64,000 nucleotides of DNA from contig CM019691.1 of the NCBI GenBank assembly GCA_009760885.1, positions 29,187,814 to 29,251,813 on the forward strand. The letters are read 5' to 3'. This DNA comes from Achatina immaculata. Lineage: Eukaryota > Mollusca > Gastropoda > Stylommatophora > Achatinidae. The position numbers and the translations under genes were made by a program. The first letter of the stretch is position 1. The number at the start of each line of letters is the position of its first letter. Positions 1 to 10,965 of this stretch are shown piece by piece. Under the pieces are notes generated by a model, which made no database searches, was not told where the DNA came from, and saw nothing but the letters and a program-made list of their open reading frames with translations.

Positions 1-334
1 GCCCAATTCTTTACCCTTGAAAAATAAAGATTATTCATTCATTCATTCATTCATTGCTATCTACTTATCTAACAACCTACTTTCTCACCTAGCCACTTAC
101 ACATTTACCTAGCCACTTATATACTTACTTAACGAGCTACCTTCTTACCTAGTCACTTACACACTTAAATAACGACCTACCTTCTTATCTAGCCACTTAC
201 CTACTTACCTAACAGCTTACCTGCGTACCTAACAACCTCACTGGCTACCAGCTAAACTATCTACTCATCCACTTACCAAAATTATCCTGTTTGCATGCCT
301 CACAGCCTGAATTTCTTCCGCCTATTTCGTTATC
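1..334. repeat. Degenerate tandem repeat with ATTC microsatellite
   Basis: Bases 35-55 are an (ATTC)n run. The rest is a diverged tandem array built on phrases like CTAGCCACTTACACACTTAC and CTAACGACCTACC at roughly 30-40 bp spacing. The (ATTC)n run resembles the short-repeat tails of LINEs seen elsewhere in the window, but no LINE sequence adjoins it here. No gene is visible. Confidence 0.6.
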
Positions 335-1628
335 TGTATTTCTGCCTGCCTCTCTCCTCTGCCTGCCTCTCTCCTCTGCCTGTCTCTCTCTTCTGCCTGT
401 CTCTCTCCTCTGCTTGTCTCTCTCCTCTGCCTGCCTCTCTCCTCTGCCTGCCTCTCTCCTCTGCTTGCCTCTCTCCTCTGCCTGCCTGTCTCCTCTGCCT
501 ACCTGTCTCCTCTGCCTGTCTCTCTCCTCTGCCTACCTGTCTCCTCTGCTTGCCTCTCTCCTCTGCCTGCCTGTCTCCTCTGCCTGCCTGTCTCCTCTGC
601 CTGTCTCTCTCCTCTGCCTGCCTCTCTCCTCTGCCTGCCTTCTCCTCTGCCTGCCTGTCTCCTCTGCCTGCCTGTCTCCTCTGCCTGCCTGTCTCCTCTG
701 CCTACCTGTCTCCTCTGCCTGCCTGTCTCCTCTGCCTGCCTGTCTCCTCTGCCTACCTGTCTCCTCTGCCTGTCTCTCTCCTCTGCCTGCCTGTCTCCTC
801 TGCCTGCCTGTCTCCTCTGCCTGCCTGTCTCCTCTGCCTGTCTCTCTCCTCTGCCTGCCTCTCTCCTCTGCCTGCCTGTCTCCTCTGCCTGCCTGTCTCC
901 TCTGCCTGCCTGTCTCCTCTGCCTGTCTCTCCTCTGCTTGTCTCTCTCCTCTGCCTGCCTCTCTCCTCTGCCTGCCTCTCTCCTCTGCTTGCCTCTCTCC
1001 TCTGCCTGCCTGTCTCCTCTGCCTACCTGTCTCCTCTGCCTGTCTCTCTCCTCTGCCTACCTGTCTCCTCTGCTTGCCTCTCTCCTCTGCCTGCCTGTCT
1101 CCTCTGCCTGCCTGTCTCCTCTGCCTGTCTCTCTCCTCTGCCTGCCTCTCTCCTCTGCCTGCCTTCTCCTCTGCCTGCCTGTCTCCTCTGCCTGCCTGTC
1201 TCCTCTGCCTGCCTGTCTCCTCTGCCTACCTGTCTCCTCTGCCTGCCTGTCTCCTCTGCCTACCTGTCTCCTCTGCCTACCTGTCTCCTCTGCCTGTCTC
1301 TCTCCTCTGCCTGCCTGTCTCCTCTGCCTGCCTGTCTCCTCTGCCTGCCTGTCTCCTCTGCCTGTCTCTCTCCTCTGCCTGCCTCTCTCCTCTGCCTGCC
1401 TGTCTCCTCTGCCTGCCTGTCTCCTCTGCCTGCCTGTCTCCTCTGCCTGCCTCTCTCCTCTGCCTGCCTGTCTCCTCTGCCTGTCTCTCTCCTCTGCCTG
1501 CCTGTCTCCTCTGCCTGCCTGTCTCCTCTGCCTGCCTGTCTCCTCTGCCTGCCTCTCTGCTCTGCCTGCCTCTCTCCTCTGCCTGCCTGTCTCCTCTGCC
1601 TACCTGTTTTCTCTGCCTGCCTGTCTGA
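335..1628. repeat. 17-bp CT-rich minisatellite with higher-order structure
   Basis: The unit is TCTCCTCTGCCTGCCTG (17 bp) with variants (GCCTAC, GCTTGC, CTCTCTC). Because 17 is not a multiple of 3 and the unit lacks stops, several frames stay open on both strands, giving spurious proteins that cycle every 17 residues. Variant order is duplicated at a 524-bp offset: a rare GCTTG variant recurs at 411 and 935, and a shortened GCCTTCTCC unit at 637 and 1161. The array is strongly strand-asymmetric (C/T against G/A). Not a gene. Confidence 0.95.
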
Positions 1629-1720
1629 CATAATAGCTTTCTCACATTTGTTAGGTCAGAAGGTTTTCATCTCTGAATCGCAGGCACAGAATAAAGAAAT
1701 CTTTCTGCAAAACCGCAGCA

Positions 1721-1784
1721 ACATCAAAATATTATAGAAACTTGACATTTATACATCAAAATATTATAGAAACTTGACATTTAT
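1721..1784. repeat. 32-bp tandem duplication
   Basis: The segment beginning ACATCAAAATATTATAGAAA occurs twice, at 1721 and 1753, with no visible differences. The surrounding 1629-2144 is AT-rich and holds no recognisable gene. Confidence 0.9.
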
Positions 1785-2144
1785 ACAACAGCAGACAAAT
1801 TTGTCTAGTGATGATCATGTCTAGGGAAGTAAAATTAGACACAAAGTAACATCTTCATGCCCTAATTTTCCGCAGGAGCTCATTTCTTGAAAAGCAGCAG
1901 CAAATATGCAGTCCAGCAAAAGATGTGTTTAACCTCAAAGCTTCATATAAATTACATTTACCAAGTTTATAATTGTTCAGTGTATCAAAATAGTTAATTT
2001 TTCATGAAGTCAGAACTACCGTACTATAATGAATTATTATTTCTCACAAACTCTTTTAATCATCAAGTTGATACATGACACAAGTCCACATCAGACAGTT
2101 ACTGAAATACTGTTCACAGTTAGTCGTTCACAAAAGAATACGGT

Positions 2145-2320
2145 GACCGTCCAAGTGGCGAAGTGGATAGTGAAGAAGTCTGTCATTGCTGAGATATATG
2201 GTTTGAATCCGGCCGGAGACGCCTCAGTAATCCAGCTGAAGAAGCAGGTACCCGGCTTATTATGAAACTGAGGAAGTAGCGGTGATGAAACGTGATGGTG
2301 CCCTCATCACCCTCTGGTGT
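2145..2320 (+). mobile_element. tRNA-derived SINE, family 1 (copy with amplified tail)
   Basis: The head GTGACCGTCCAAGTGGCGAAG is followed by a B-box-like GGTTTGAATCCGGCCGG, then a body ending CATCACCCTCTGGTGTG. It aligns with the cleaner copies at 47211-47455 and 22581-22848. The 3' part of the SINE was tandemly amplified immediately downstream (2321-3014), and the last stretch of the SINE reappears at 5691-5740, after a LINE insertion. SINEs of this kind are Pol III transcripts moved by LINE machinery (family knowledge). Confidence 0.75.
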
Positions 2321-3014
2321 GTCCACAGGTGAAGGAAAATACGGACGAGAACACCATATCCTCCTATTATGTCCACAGGTGAAGGAAAATACGGACGAGA
2401 ACACCATATCCCTCTAGTATGTCCACAGGTGAAGGAAAATACGGACGAGAACACCATATCCTCCTATTATGTCCACAGGTGAAGGAAAATACGGACGAGA
2501 ACACCATATCTCTCTCGTATGTCGACAGATCAAGGAAAATACGGAGGAGAACACCATATCTCTCTAGTATGTCGACAGATCAAGGAAAATACGGAGGAGA
2601 ACACCATATCTCTCTCGTATGTCGACAGATCAAGGAAAATACGGAGGAGAACACCATATCCCTCTAGTATGTCGACAGGTCAAGGAAAATACGGACGCAG
2701 ACACCATATCCCTCTAGTATGTCGATAGGTCAAGGAAAATACGGACGCAGACACCATATCCCTCTAGTATGTCGATAGGTCAAGGAAAATACGGACGCAG
2801 ACACCATATCTCTCTAGTATATCGACAGGTCAAGGAAAATACGGACGAGAACACCATATCCCTCTAGTATGTCGACAGGTCAAGGAAAATAGGGATGTAA
2901 AAAAACACCATATCCTCCTAGTATGTGGACATGTCAAGGAAAATACTAACGGAAACATCATATTCCTCTAGTATGTCGACAGGTCAAGGAAAATAAGGAC
3001 GCAGAAAAACACCA
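2321..3014. repeat. 50-bp minisatellite made from a SINE tail
   Basis: About 14 head-to-tail units of 50 bp start at 2321, 2371, 2421 and so on; the core is AGGAAAATACGGACGAGAAC followed by ACCATATCC. The unit matches one segment of the family 1 SINE 3' end (47380-47431), so the array arose by repeated duplication of the SINE's own tail. Point variants (GTCCACAGGTGAAG, GTCGACAGGTCAAG, GACGCAGAC) are grouped in runs, as expected for stepwise unit duplication. The last units are decayed (AGGGATGTAAAAAAAC). Confidence 0.92.
3003..3014. repeat. 12-bp target-site duplication, left copy (LINE A)
   Basis: AGAAAAACACCA here is identical to 5679-5690 on the far side of the LINE. Both copies lie in SINE-tail sequence, so the target was the minisatellite. 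Confidence 0.9.
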
Positions 3015-5666
3015 AAAGCATTACTAGGCTACAATCCAGTAAGCGATAGAATCCTAACAATCAGACTTAAGGGCATTCCTAGAAATGTAACAATCATCCA
3101 GATATATGCACCTACATCAGCAGCAGAAGAGGAGGAAGTAGAAAACTTTTATAACACACTGCAAACGACAATAGACCAGGTACGGAAAAATGAGATTGTA
3201 TTAATAATAGGTGATTTTAATGCAAAAATTGGTACAGAAAGAGCAGAAAATGAAAGACATGTTGTAGGGAAATTTAGCATAGGACATAGAAATGAGGCAG
3301 GTGACAATCTAATGGCGTTTTGCATGGAAAATGAGCTAATGATCGCTAACACACTTTTTAAACAACATCCTAGAAGACTTTACACATGGACATCACCTGA
3401 TGGTAAAACCAGGAATCAAATAGATTACGTTTTAGTGCAAAGAAGGTGGAGGTCAAGTATAACATCAGCAAAAACTTTACCAGGTGCTGGTTGTGACACG
3501 GACCATGAGTTATTAATAGCAGACATGAAGATAAAGATAAAAAAGACAGTTGCAGGATCAAGACCACTCCGCTTTGATCTTACAAAAATACCAGAACAAT
3601 AGGGTATAGAAGTGAAGAACCGTTTCGAAATCCTGATGGCTGTACAGGAGGAGATGACACCAGATGAATTGGCTACGCAGGCCAAAGATATCTTAATAAC
3701 AACAGCTAAAGACATGGTTCCAGTAAAGAAAACACAAAAGAATGGATGGATTACAGCAGGTACACTAGAACTGATAAAACAACGTAGAGAAATGAAGACG
3801 CAATGGAAAGTGACAAACAACAACAAATAGAAATATAAAACTTTAACAAAAGAAATACAAAGAAACATAAGAAAAGACAAAAAACAATACATTCAAGATT
3901 GTTGTGAAAGAATAGAAGAACATCAGAAGTGTGGAAGAGATAGTGAAATGTTTAAAGAAATGAAGACATTGACGAGAAATGTCACACCTAAGCTAAATGT
4001 AATTTGTGATGAGATGGGGAATACCTTGACAGAGACAGAGGAAATTCTAGAAAGATGGAAGGAATATTGCAAAGGAATGTATGAAACAACCGACTGTGGA
4101 AACAGAAATCTACAGTGTGAATTATTATTGGAGGAGAAAGAACCCGAACCGACAATAGAAGAAGTTTTATGGGCAATAAAGAATCTGAAAAATGGTAAAT
4201 CACCAGGATGTGATGAGATAACAGCTGAATTTATTAAAGCAGGAGGAAAGGAGTGTGCAACAATCTATCATGCACTATGTAAAAAGATATGGCATTCAGG
4301 TATTTGGCCAAAAGAATGGAAAAGAACTGTATTCATACCACTGCCAAAAAAGGGTATCCTGAAATTATGCACAAACTACAGAACTGTTGCCCTGATTAGT
4401 CATGCCAGTAAAATTCTGTTAAAAATCAAAATGGGTAGACTTCAAAAGAAAATAGAAGAAGAAGTCAATATGGTCCAAGCTGGTTTCAGGCAAGGAAGAG
4501 GATCAAGAGATCATATATTCAATCTAAGATTAATAATAGAGAAATACAGAGAGTTTAATGTGAATCTTTATTTATCCTTTATAGACTACTCAAAGGCATT
4601 TGATTGTGTACAACACCAGAAACTTTGGGAAATAATGGAAAAAATGGGATTTCCAACACATTTGACACAACTAACATCACTGCTGTATCTAGACCAACAA
4701 GCGGCAGTAAGAATAAATGGTGAAACAACAACTTGGTTTGACATAAAACAAGGGGTCCGTCAGGGGTGCATATTGTCACCTTACTTATTTAACTTGTATA
4801 CTGAAAATATAATGAGGAATGTTAGAGAAGATGTAGACAAAGAATATTACGATGCAATAACAATTGGAGGTTATGAAATACCAGAGATTAGATATGCTGA
4901 TGACACAGTGTTACTGTCCACAACACAAAGAGGAATGGAAAAACTAATTATGTCAGTCCGTAAGAACAGCGAAGAGCAGAACCTCTATCTTAATGCAAAG
5001 AAAACTAAACTGATGACAACTGACAAAACAAACAAGGCAGCTGAAATATATATCAATGAGGAAAAATTGGAAGAAGTGGAGAGTTTTGAATATCTTTGAT
5101 CACTGCTAACTAATAATGGAGATACAATGAGGGAAATTAAAAGGAGGACATCTATCGCTCTTCAGAAAGTAAAACAAATAAAGAGTCTGTGGAGAGGAGC
5201 AGACAGAACTACAAAAATAAGATTTTTAAGGGCATGCATCTTTCCCATAGCAACATATGCCTGTGAGACCTGGACACTTAACAAAACAGCTGAGAAACAC
5301 ATAAATGCCTTTGAATGTAAATACTACAGAAGAGTTCTTCAAATACCATGAACACAAAAAAGAAAAAATACTTCCATACTACAAGAACTTAATATTGAAG
5401 AAGACTGGCTAGTAAAGATGATTAAAGAGAGAAAACTTAAATATTTTGGACACATTAAACGTTATGATAATTTAGAGAAGACCGTATTGGAAGGATACAT
5501 AATGGGAAAAAGAAAAAGAGGAAGACCAAAACGAAGATGGCTGCAAGACATTGTTGACGATCTGCAAATGGATGCTGCAGCAGCAGACCATCTTACTCAC
5601 AACCAAGAGGCCTACAGGAGTGCTGTTTGGGAGGCAAAGTTCCGCAAGGGACATGCAAATGAATGA
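3015..5666 (+). pseudogene. LINE A endonuclease / reverse transcriptase, four in-frame stops
   Basis: One reading frame runs the whole length with four nonsense codons (3600 TAG, 3828 TAG, 5097 TGA, 5349 TGA) and no frameshift. N-terminal part: AP-type endonuclease with IQIYAPT, IIGDFNAKIG, RNQIDYVLVQ and the terminal DHE-type motif near 3500. Reverse transcriptase: PLPKKG (about 4340), QAGFRQGRG (4480), motif A FIDYSKAFD (4580), motif B GVRQGCILSP (4750), motif C YADD (4893). The C-terminal part has ACETWTLNK (5260) and the basic GKRKRGRPKRRW (5500). The start of the endonuclease is missing. Unbroken frame with only point nonsense changes implies modest age. It cannot make a full protein. 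Confidence 0.92.
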
Positions 5667-5678
5667 ATGAATGAAATG
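3015..5678 (+). mobile_element. RTE-like non-LTR retrotransposon (LINE A), 5'-truncated
   Basis: A 2.66-kb LINE inserted in the SINE-tail array and flanked by a perfect 12-bp duplication. It is 5'-truncated within the endonuclease domain and ends in the short repeat tail (GAAT)n. The 3' end recurs in this window at 14429-14510, 15296-15413, 20483-20833, 42976-43285, 45387-46058 and 62177-62443, so the lineage was active here. Short-repeat tails and the C-terminal pattern 'KLKYFGHI...GKRKRGRPKRRW' suggest the RTE clade; that assignment is inference. Confidence 0.93.
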
Positions 5679-5740
5679 AGAAAAACACCATATCACCTAC
5701 GTGCCCGCATGACATAAGAGATCTGCCTTTACCTTACCTA
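5679..5740 (+). repeat. TSD right copy and distal remnant of SINE family 1
   Basis: AGAAAAACACCA (5679-5690) is the right copy of the LINE A duplication. The following ATATCACCTACGTGCCCGCATGACATAAG matches the SINE end (ATATCCCATATGTGCCTCTAAGGCATAA at 47425), so the SINE resumes after the LINE. Confidence 0.8.
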
Positions 5741-5834
5741 AATGAATGCAGTGTTTAAGATTCTATCAGCTATTTTAAAATATTTTTCACATACTTTACC
5801 TCTGGTGGAAGTTCTTTTCTAAATATAACCTTCA

Positions 5835-6029
5835 GAAATATACTGAATCTATGTATAAGAAAACTGGATACAGAAATATACGGAATCTATGTATAAGAAA
5901 ACTGGATACAGAAATATACGGAATCTATGTATAAGAAAACTGGATACAGAAATATACGGAATCTATGTATAAGAAAACTGGATACAGAAATATACGGAAT
6001 CTATGTATAAGAAAACTGGATACAGAAAT
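5835..6029. repeat. 38-bp minisatellite, about five units
   Basis: Units begin at 5835, 5873, 5911, 5949 and 5987 with GAAATATACGGAATCTATG. The copies are almost identical, implying recent expansion. Confidence 0.95.
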
Positions 6030-6719
6030 AAAACCTTTGACTTATTGTCTGTCGTCTACTCCTTTTTCTGGAGGCCGTAGTCGAATTCTGGACAGCGTGT
6101 GGTCCACAACATCCAAGAAAAGCAGCAACCGGATGCGTTGAAGATATAACATGACATGAACAAATTTGAGAAGCGCGTGGGAAGTGTTGAAAATAAAAGG
6201 GGGCGGGGAGACAGATAGGTGGTTCGGAGCCTGACTGCCAGATTGCCACAGAACCAATCCTATAGACTATCCAACATATCATTGTGCACGACTTTATTTG
6301 TATACAACGAAGAAATAATTAGAAAAGAATAAACAGAAGCTGACAGCTTGGCTTGTCGACCATAGAATATGCATAAAATGATTATCTAAATGCTCATGTG
6401 CAGTAATTCGTTAAGAAAGCCTTTAAGTGAACTGAAATTAAGAAAAATTCTTCTTCAGATTTCGCTCTGAAAAGGGCGTTGGTTGCGTTTTATCACGTTT
6501 TGCAACTTCGCTGCGATATCCGCTACTTTCCACCCGTCACGTCGATTCTCGCCATCGCATAATGTAAAGAATCGGGTTCGCCTTCTAATTTTTTTTTATT
6601 TAAGTCACTTCTAGCTCGGCCAGACTATCTGTTACCAGGGACTACCACGTGGAGGTAGAATAGGATCGTGGTTATCTTTGGTTCGCCAACCCACAATAAC
6701 TATATCTATTTGTTTCCGT
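6030..6719. other. Unassigned non-coding stretch
   Basis: No gene, tandem repeat or transposon end is recognised. GC content is higher than in the flanks, and phrases such as GGTTCGCCAACCC (6680) recall the dispersed repeat at 28594, 55640 and 60735. Confidence 0.4.
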
Positions 6720-7000
6720 AGTGCCGCGATGGTGTAGTGATTAGCGCACTCGCTTGTTTGGTCCCTGGTACAATTTATCACTCAGGCGACATTTTTTTTA
6801 AACCGATCGGAACCGAAGTCAACCCAGCAACCTAACAAAAAAAAATGGGTACCTGTGACTTTCCTAGGAAAGCTGGCATCCATAGGTGCTGGCATCCATA
6901 CCTCAAATGCTGCTTTAGTGATCTGGAATTGTGAAAGCCCTAACACTTCACACCCCCTAGGGCATGCGAATGCTGGAGACATACGACATTTTTTTTATTT
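6720..7000 (+). mobile_element. tRNA-headed SINE-like element, family 3 type
   Basis: It begins GTGCCGCGATGGTGTAGTG with an A-box-like TGGTGTAGTGATTAGCGCAC, followed by a body with A and T runs and a (T)n stretch near 6990. The head resembles the minus-strand element at 50596-50895 (GCCGCGCTAGCGCAGTGG). The bodies differ, so they may be separate SINE families sharing a tRNA type. Confidence 0.55.
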
Positions 7001-7197
7001 GTGTATACATCATTCCATGGGATTTAGTCATGTCGTATATCATTGACCGCAAACCAGTTCATAGAGAGCTTGATCCTTGTTGTATGGAGGACTATGGAGT
7101 TTCTTAAGCTGGAAGGATCACCCATTGTAGCTATGTGTGTCTTTAGTCACAGGCAGTTTACTTCCTGGATTTCTGCTGTGACGGAACTTTTTCGTGT

Positions 7198-7373
7198 CCT
7201 GCTGCAGTTTTACGGGAAATATCTCACATTGTTGTCTCGATCCTGCTGCAGTTTCACGGGAAATATCTCACAGTGTTGTCTCGATCCTGCTGCAGTTTCA
7301 CGGGAAATATCTCACAGTGTTGTCTCGATCCTGCTGCAATTTCACGGGAAATATCTCACAGTGTTGTCTCGAA
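7198..7373. repeat. 44-bp minisatellite, four units
   Basis: Four units begin CCTGCTGCAGTTTCACGGG at 7198, 7242, 7286 and 7330. Only one or two bases differ between copies. Confidence 0.95.
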
Positions 7374-7470
7374 TAAGAAATGCAGAAAATCTGCCTTTGT
7401 GTTCTGTGTATGCGTCTAATAGTCTTTTGGATTTAAACTGTATTTGTCTTAGTATGTGTATTTTATCTAT

Positions 7471-7485
7471 CTCTCTGTCTCTCTC

Positions 7486-7532
<47 letters not shown>

Positions 7533-7540
7533 GTTTCTTT
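7471..7540. repeat. (CT)n microsatellite
   Basis: A CTCTCT run with occasional G and T interruptions lies between two minisatellites. Confidence 0.95.
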
Positions 7541-7552
7541 ATCGCAAGTACG

Positions 7553-7832
7553 TAAATTATAAAAGAGATCTCTCAACACCTATACAATATAAAAGAGATC
7601 TCTCAACACCTATACAATATAAAAGAGATCTCTCAACACCTATACAATATAAAAGAGATCTCTCAACACCTATACAATATAAAAGAGATCTCTCAACACC
7701 TATACAATATAAAAGAGATCTCTCAACACCTAAACACCTATACAATATAAAAGAGATCTCTCAACACCTAAACAAAATAAGAGATCTCCCAACACCTAAA
7801 CAAAATAAGAGATCTCTCAACACCTAACCAGA
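7553..7832. repeat. 30-bp minisatellite, about nine units
   Basis: The unit is AAAAGAGATCTCTCAACACC plus TATACAATAT. Each unit contains the palindrome AGAGATCTCT (holding a BglII site). Thirty is a multiple of 3, so translation gives a 10-residue periodic peptide on each strand; these are not genes. The last units are shortened and carry AAACAAAATA. Confidence 0.95.
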
Positions 7833-8215
7833 TAAAATCAGATGTTTGTAAAATGAAATTCTCTTGAATGAACCTAATTTCTAACATTTTAAAAGCAGTT
7901 TGCCATAATCTCATACATGCTCAGATATTCCAGGGGCTTTGGCGTGTCTGGTCCAGAAACGATTTCAACGCCAGTTTAGTAACACTATCTTTAACGACAG
8001 ACCCGGGAACCATGTGGTTCCTGTTTTAATGACACCAATTATAGCTCATTCTTACAGCAGTCATGTATCTTACGGGCCAACAAACACGATATTAAGCGTA
8101 TCTCGGAGATATTGCAGGTTCAGTATTGCCCATCGTCGTTGTACAGTGAGATGTTTAGTGTCTAGAGACAAAAATAAATGACGGTGTGAGAATAAGGACA
8201 TAACGCTAATTAATA
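7833..8215. other. Unassigned non-coding stretch
   Basis: No recognised gene or repeat. An 80-codon open frame (7939-8181) has no recognisable motif. Confidence 0.4.
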
Positions 8216-8392
8216 GCAGGTACTGCGTAGAGGGAAAGAAGCATTAAAATACCAGGTACTGCGCAGAGGGAAAGAAGCATTAAAATACCAGGTACTGCGT
8301 AGAGGGAAAGAAACATTAAAATACCAGGTACTGCGCAGAGGGAAAGAAGCATTAAAATACCAAGTACTGCGTAGAGAGAATGAAGCATTATC
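8216..8392. repeat. 36-bp minisatellite, about five units
   Basis: The unit is CCAGGTACTGCGTAGAGGG plus AAAGAAGCATTAAAATA, at 36-bp spacing from 8221. The length is a multiple of 3, so a 12-residue periodic peptide appears on the minus strand without being a gene. Confidence 0.95.
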
Positions 8393-8497
8393 GCCCAGCA
8401 TCCATGGGCACTTCAAATGGTGTCATTTTTTGATAATGATGATAATAAGGATAAAGGAAGAAAAGCTGTCTGGTTTCTTTTCTTTGAATCAGATATA

Positions 8498-9794
8498 CGA
8501 GGAGTGATTGATAAGTTCTCGGCATAAGGTATAACGGATTATTTGTGGACAACTTTTTTAGAAAGTTATTTCTCAACATAGTCCCCTTGCAAGTTTATGC
8601 ACTTAGTCCAGCGATTATGGAGCACATGGATCCCTTCTTTGTAAAAGTCAGCATCTTGTGCCAGTAGAAAGTGGTATACAGCATGAATGACGTCTTAATC
8701 TTAAGGAAATTTGCGACCAGTGAGCTCCTTTTTGAGTTTGGTAAACAGGTAATAGTCCGAAGGGGCCAAATCTGGGGAATAAGGAGGATGTTCAAAAAGT
8801 TGGAAGCCACATTCATGAATGGCAGTCATTGCCACCGTCGACTTGTGAACTGGAGCATTGTCTTGATGAAAGATGACTCCTCTCGTCAATTTCCCTCGAC
8901 GCCTTTCCTTCAATTTGACCCGCAGTTGCTTCACAAGATTAGCGTAATAGGTCCCGGTGATCGTTCTGCCCTTTTGAATATAGTCTACCAATAGCACACC
9001 TTCTGAATCTCAAAAGATGAAAGCCATCATTTTACCTGCGGACAGAACCACCCTTGCTTTCCTTGGAGGTGGGGATCCATGATGTTTCCACTGCTTTGAC
9101 TGTTCTTTGGTTTATGTTTGAAAATGAGGAACCTAAGTCTCATCCATAGTCACAAATTGTTGAAGAAACTTTTCAGGATCTGCAGAAAAATAGCCAAGAT
9201 TGTCCCTTGACATGGTGAGACGCTGTCGTTTGTGATCAGCTCCAAGAAGTTTCAGGACCTATTGAACAGAGACCTTTGTCATTTGAAGATCATTGTAAAT
9301 AATGGCATGAACACGTTCCTGGGAGATTCCCAACTCAGTAGCAATGTACCGCTCAGTTAGTCGTCAATCCTCCATTACCATGTCATGGATTCTGCCGGTG
9401 GTTTCATCGGTGGTTACCGTTATTGGTCTTCCTGGACGGAGATCATCTTCCAGACTCTCCCTTCCATGTTTGAATTGAGCTGCCCATTTCTTCACTGTGC
9501 TGTAAGAAGGGGCACTCTCCCCTAGAGTCTCCACTATATCCTCATGGATCTCCTTCGATGATAAGCCCTTTATACAAAGGTAGCGAATGACTGCTTGATG
9601 AGAACTTTTATCCATTTTTCTCAATTTCTGCCACCCCTTACCAATTCAGCAGCCTGTGAGAAAAATTGGTTGCAGTTAATTTCTTGAAACTTGGTGTTTA
9701 ATCTTACATTAACCTGATCTACAAATGCACCTAATATCAACTGTGTGTTTCAAGTATTTGTACCTTATGCCGAGAACTTATCAATCACCCCTCG
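8498..9794 (-). mobile_element. Complete mariner-family transposon (1297 bp)
   Basis: Near-perfect terminal inverted repeats of about 34 bp begin CGAGGAGTGATTGATAAG at 8498 and mirror at 9761-9794. Both ends are flanked by TA (8496-8497 and 9795-9796), the mariner target duplication. The internal sequence encodes a decayed transposase on the minus strand. Length and ends are those of a full mariner. Confidence 0.95.
8600..9624 (-). pseudogene. Mariner transposase, inactivated by nonsense codons
   Basis: The N-terminal part (9624-9364) starts MRKMDKSSHQAVIRYLCIKG and has the helix-turn-helix pattern followed by GRPITVTTDETTGRIHDMV. The middle has the first catalytic aspartate in VTMDET (near 9130) but contains several in-frame stops between 9363 and 8998. 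The C-terminal part (8997-8701) keeps HQDNAPVH (second aspartate) and PPYSPDLAPSDYYLF (third aspartate), the DD34D arrangement of mariner. All three catalytic aspartates survive, but the stops make it non-functional. Confidence 0.92.
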
Positions 9795-9899
9795 TAACAT
9801 AGTTCCAGAGCAGATAAATCTAAAGTGACCGTATAGAGCAGTGTTTCTCAAAGTAGGTAATAACGCTCCCCCCACCTGTGGACAGTTGAATGTGGCCGG

Positions 9900-10965
9900 G
9901 GGGAGGCAATGGAAGAAAAGAGGGAGTAGGGGGCAGTAGAAGAAAAGAGGGAGTAGGGGGCAATGGAAGAAAAGAGGGAGTAGGGAGGCAGTGGAAGAAA
10001 AGAGGGAGTAGGGAAGCAGTGGAAGAAAAGGAGTAGGGAAGCAGTGGAAGAAAAGGAGTAGGGAGGCAGCGGAAGAAAAGAGGGAGCAGGGGGCAGTGGA
10101 AGAAAAGAAGGAGCAGGGGGCAGTGGAAGAAAAGGAGCAGCAGGGGGCAGTGGAAGAAAAGAGGGAATAGGGAGGCAGTGGAAGAAAAGAGGGAGTAGGG
10201 AGGCAGCGGAAGAAACGAGGGAGTAGGGGGCAGCGGAAGAAAAGAGGGAGTAGGAGCAGTGGAAGAAAAGAGGGAGTAGGGAAGCAGTGGAAGAAAAGAG
10301 GGAGTAGGGAAGCAGTGGAAGAAAAGAGGGAGTAGGGAAGCAGTGGAAGAAAAGGAGTAGGGAGGCAGCGGAAGAAAAGAGGGAGCAGGGGCAGTGGAAG
10401 AAAAGAAGGAGCAGGGGGCAGTGGAAGAAAAGAGGGAATAGGGAGGCAGTGGAAGAAAAGAGGGAGTAGGGAGGCAGTGGAAGAAAAGAGGGAGTAGGGA
10501 GGCAGTGGAAGAAAAGAGGGAGTAGGGGGCAGTGGAAGAAAAGAGGGAGTAGGTGGCAGTGGAAGAAAAGAGGGAGTAAGGAGGCAGTGGAAGAAAATAG
10601 GGAGTAGGGAGGCAGTGGAAGAAAAGAGGGAGTAGGGGGCAGCGGAAGAAAGGAGGTAGTAGGAGCAGTGGAAGAAAGGAGGGAGTAGGAGCAGTGGAAG
10701 AAAATAGGGAGTAGGAGCAGTGGAAGAAAATAGGGAGTAGGGAGGCAGTGGAAGAAAAGAGGGAGTAGGGAGGCAGTGGAAGAAAAGAGGGAGTAGGGGT
10801 GGTGGAAGAAAAGAGGGGGCAGGGGGCAGTGGAAGAAAAGGAGCAGCAGGGGGGCAGTGGAAGAAAAGAGGGAGTAGGGAGGCAGTAGAAGAAAATAGGG
10901 AGTAGGGGGGCAGTGGAAGAAAATAGGGAGTAGGGGGCAGTGGAAGAAAAGAGGGAGAAGGGGGG
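9900..10965. repeat. Purine-rich minisatellite inside the hAT-like element
   Basis: About 40 units of 23-29 bp built on GGCAGTGGAAGAAAAGAGGG plus AGTAGGG. Unit length varies by loss of AGAGGG-type pieces. The complementary strand is open for 390 codons and gives a Phe/Leu/Pro/Ser-rich periodic product; this is a repeat artefact. Confidence 0.93.

Noticed and set aside
291..1737. Long plus-strand open frames of 231-480 codons
   Set aside because: They are translations of a 17-bp stop-free minisatellite, open in several frames and on both strands, with perfect 17-residue periodicity.
335..3014. CRISPR array
   Set aside because: Repeats are contiguous without unique spacers, and the DNA is clearly eukaryotic.
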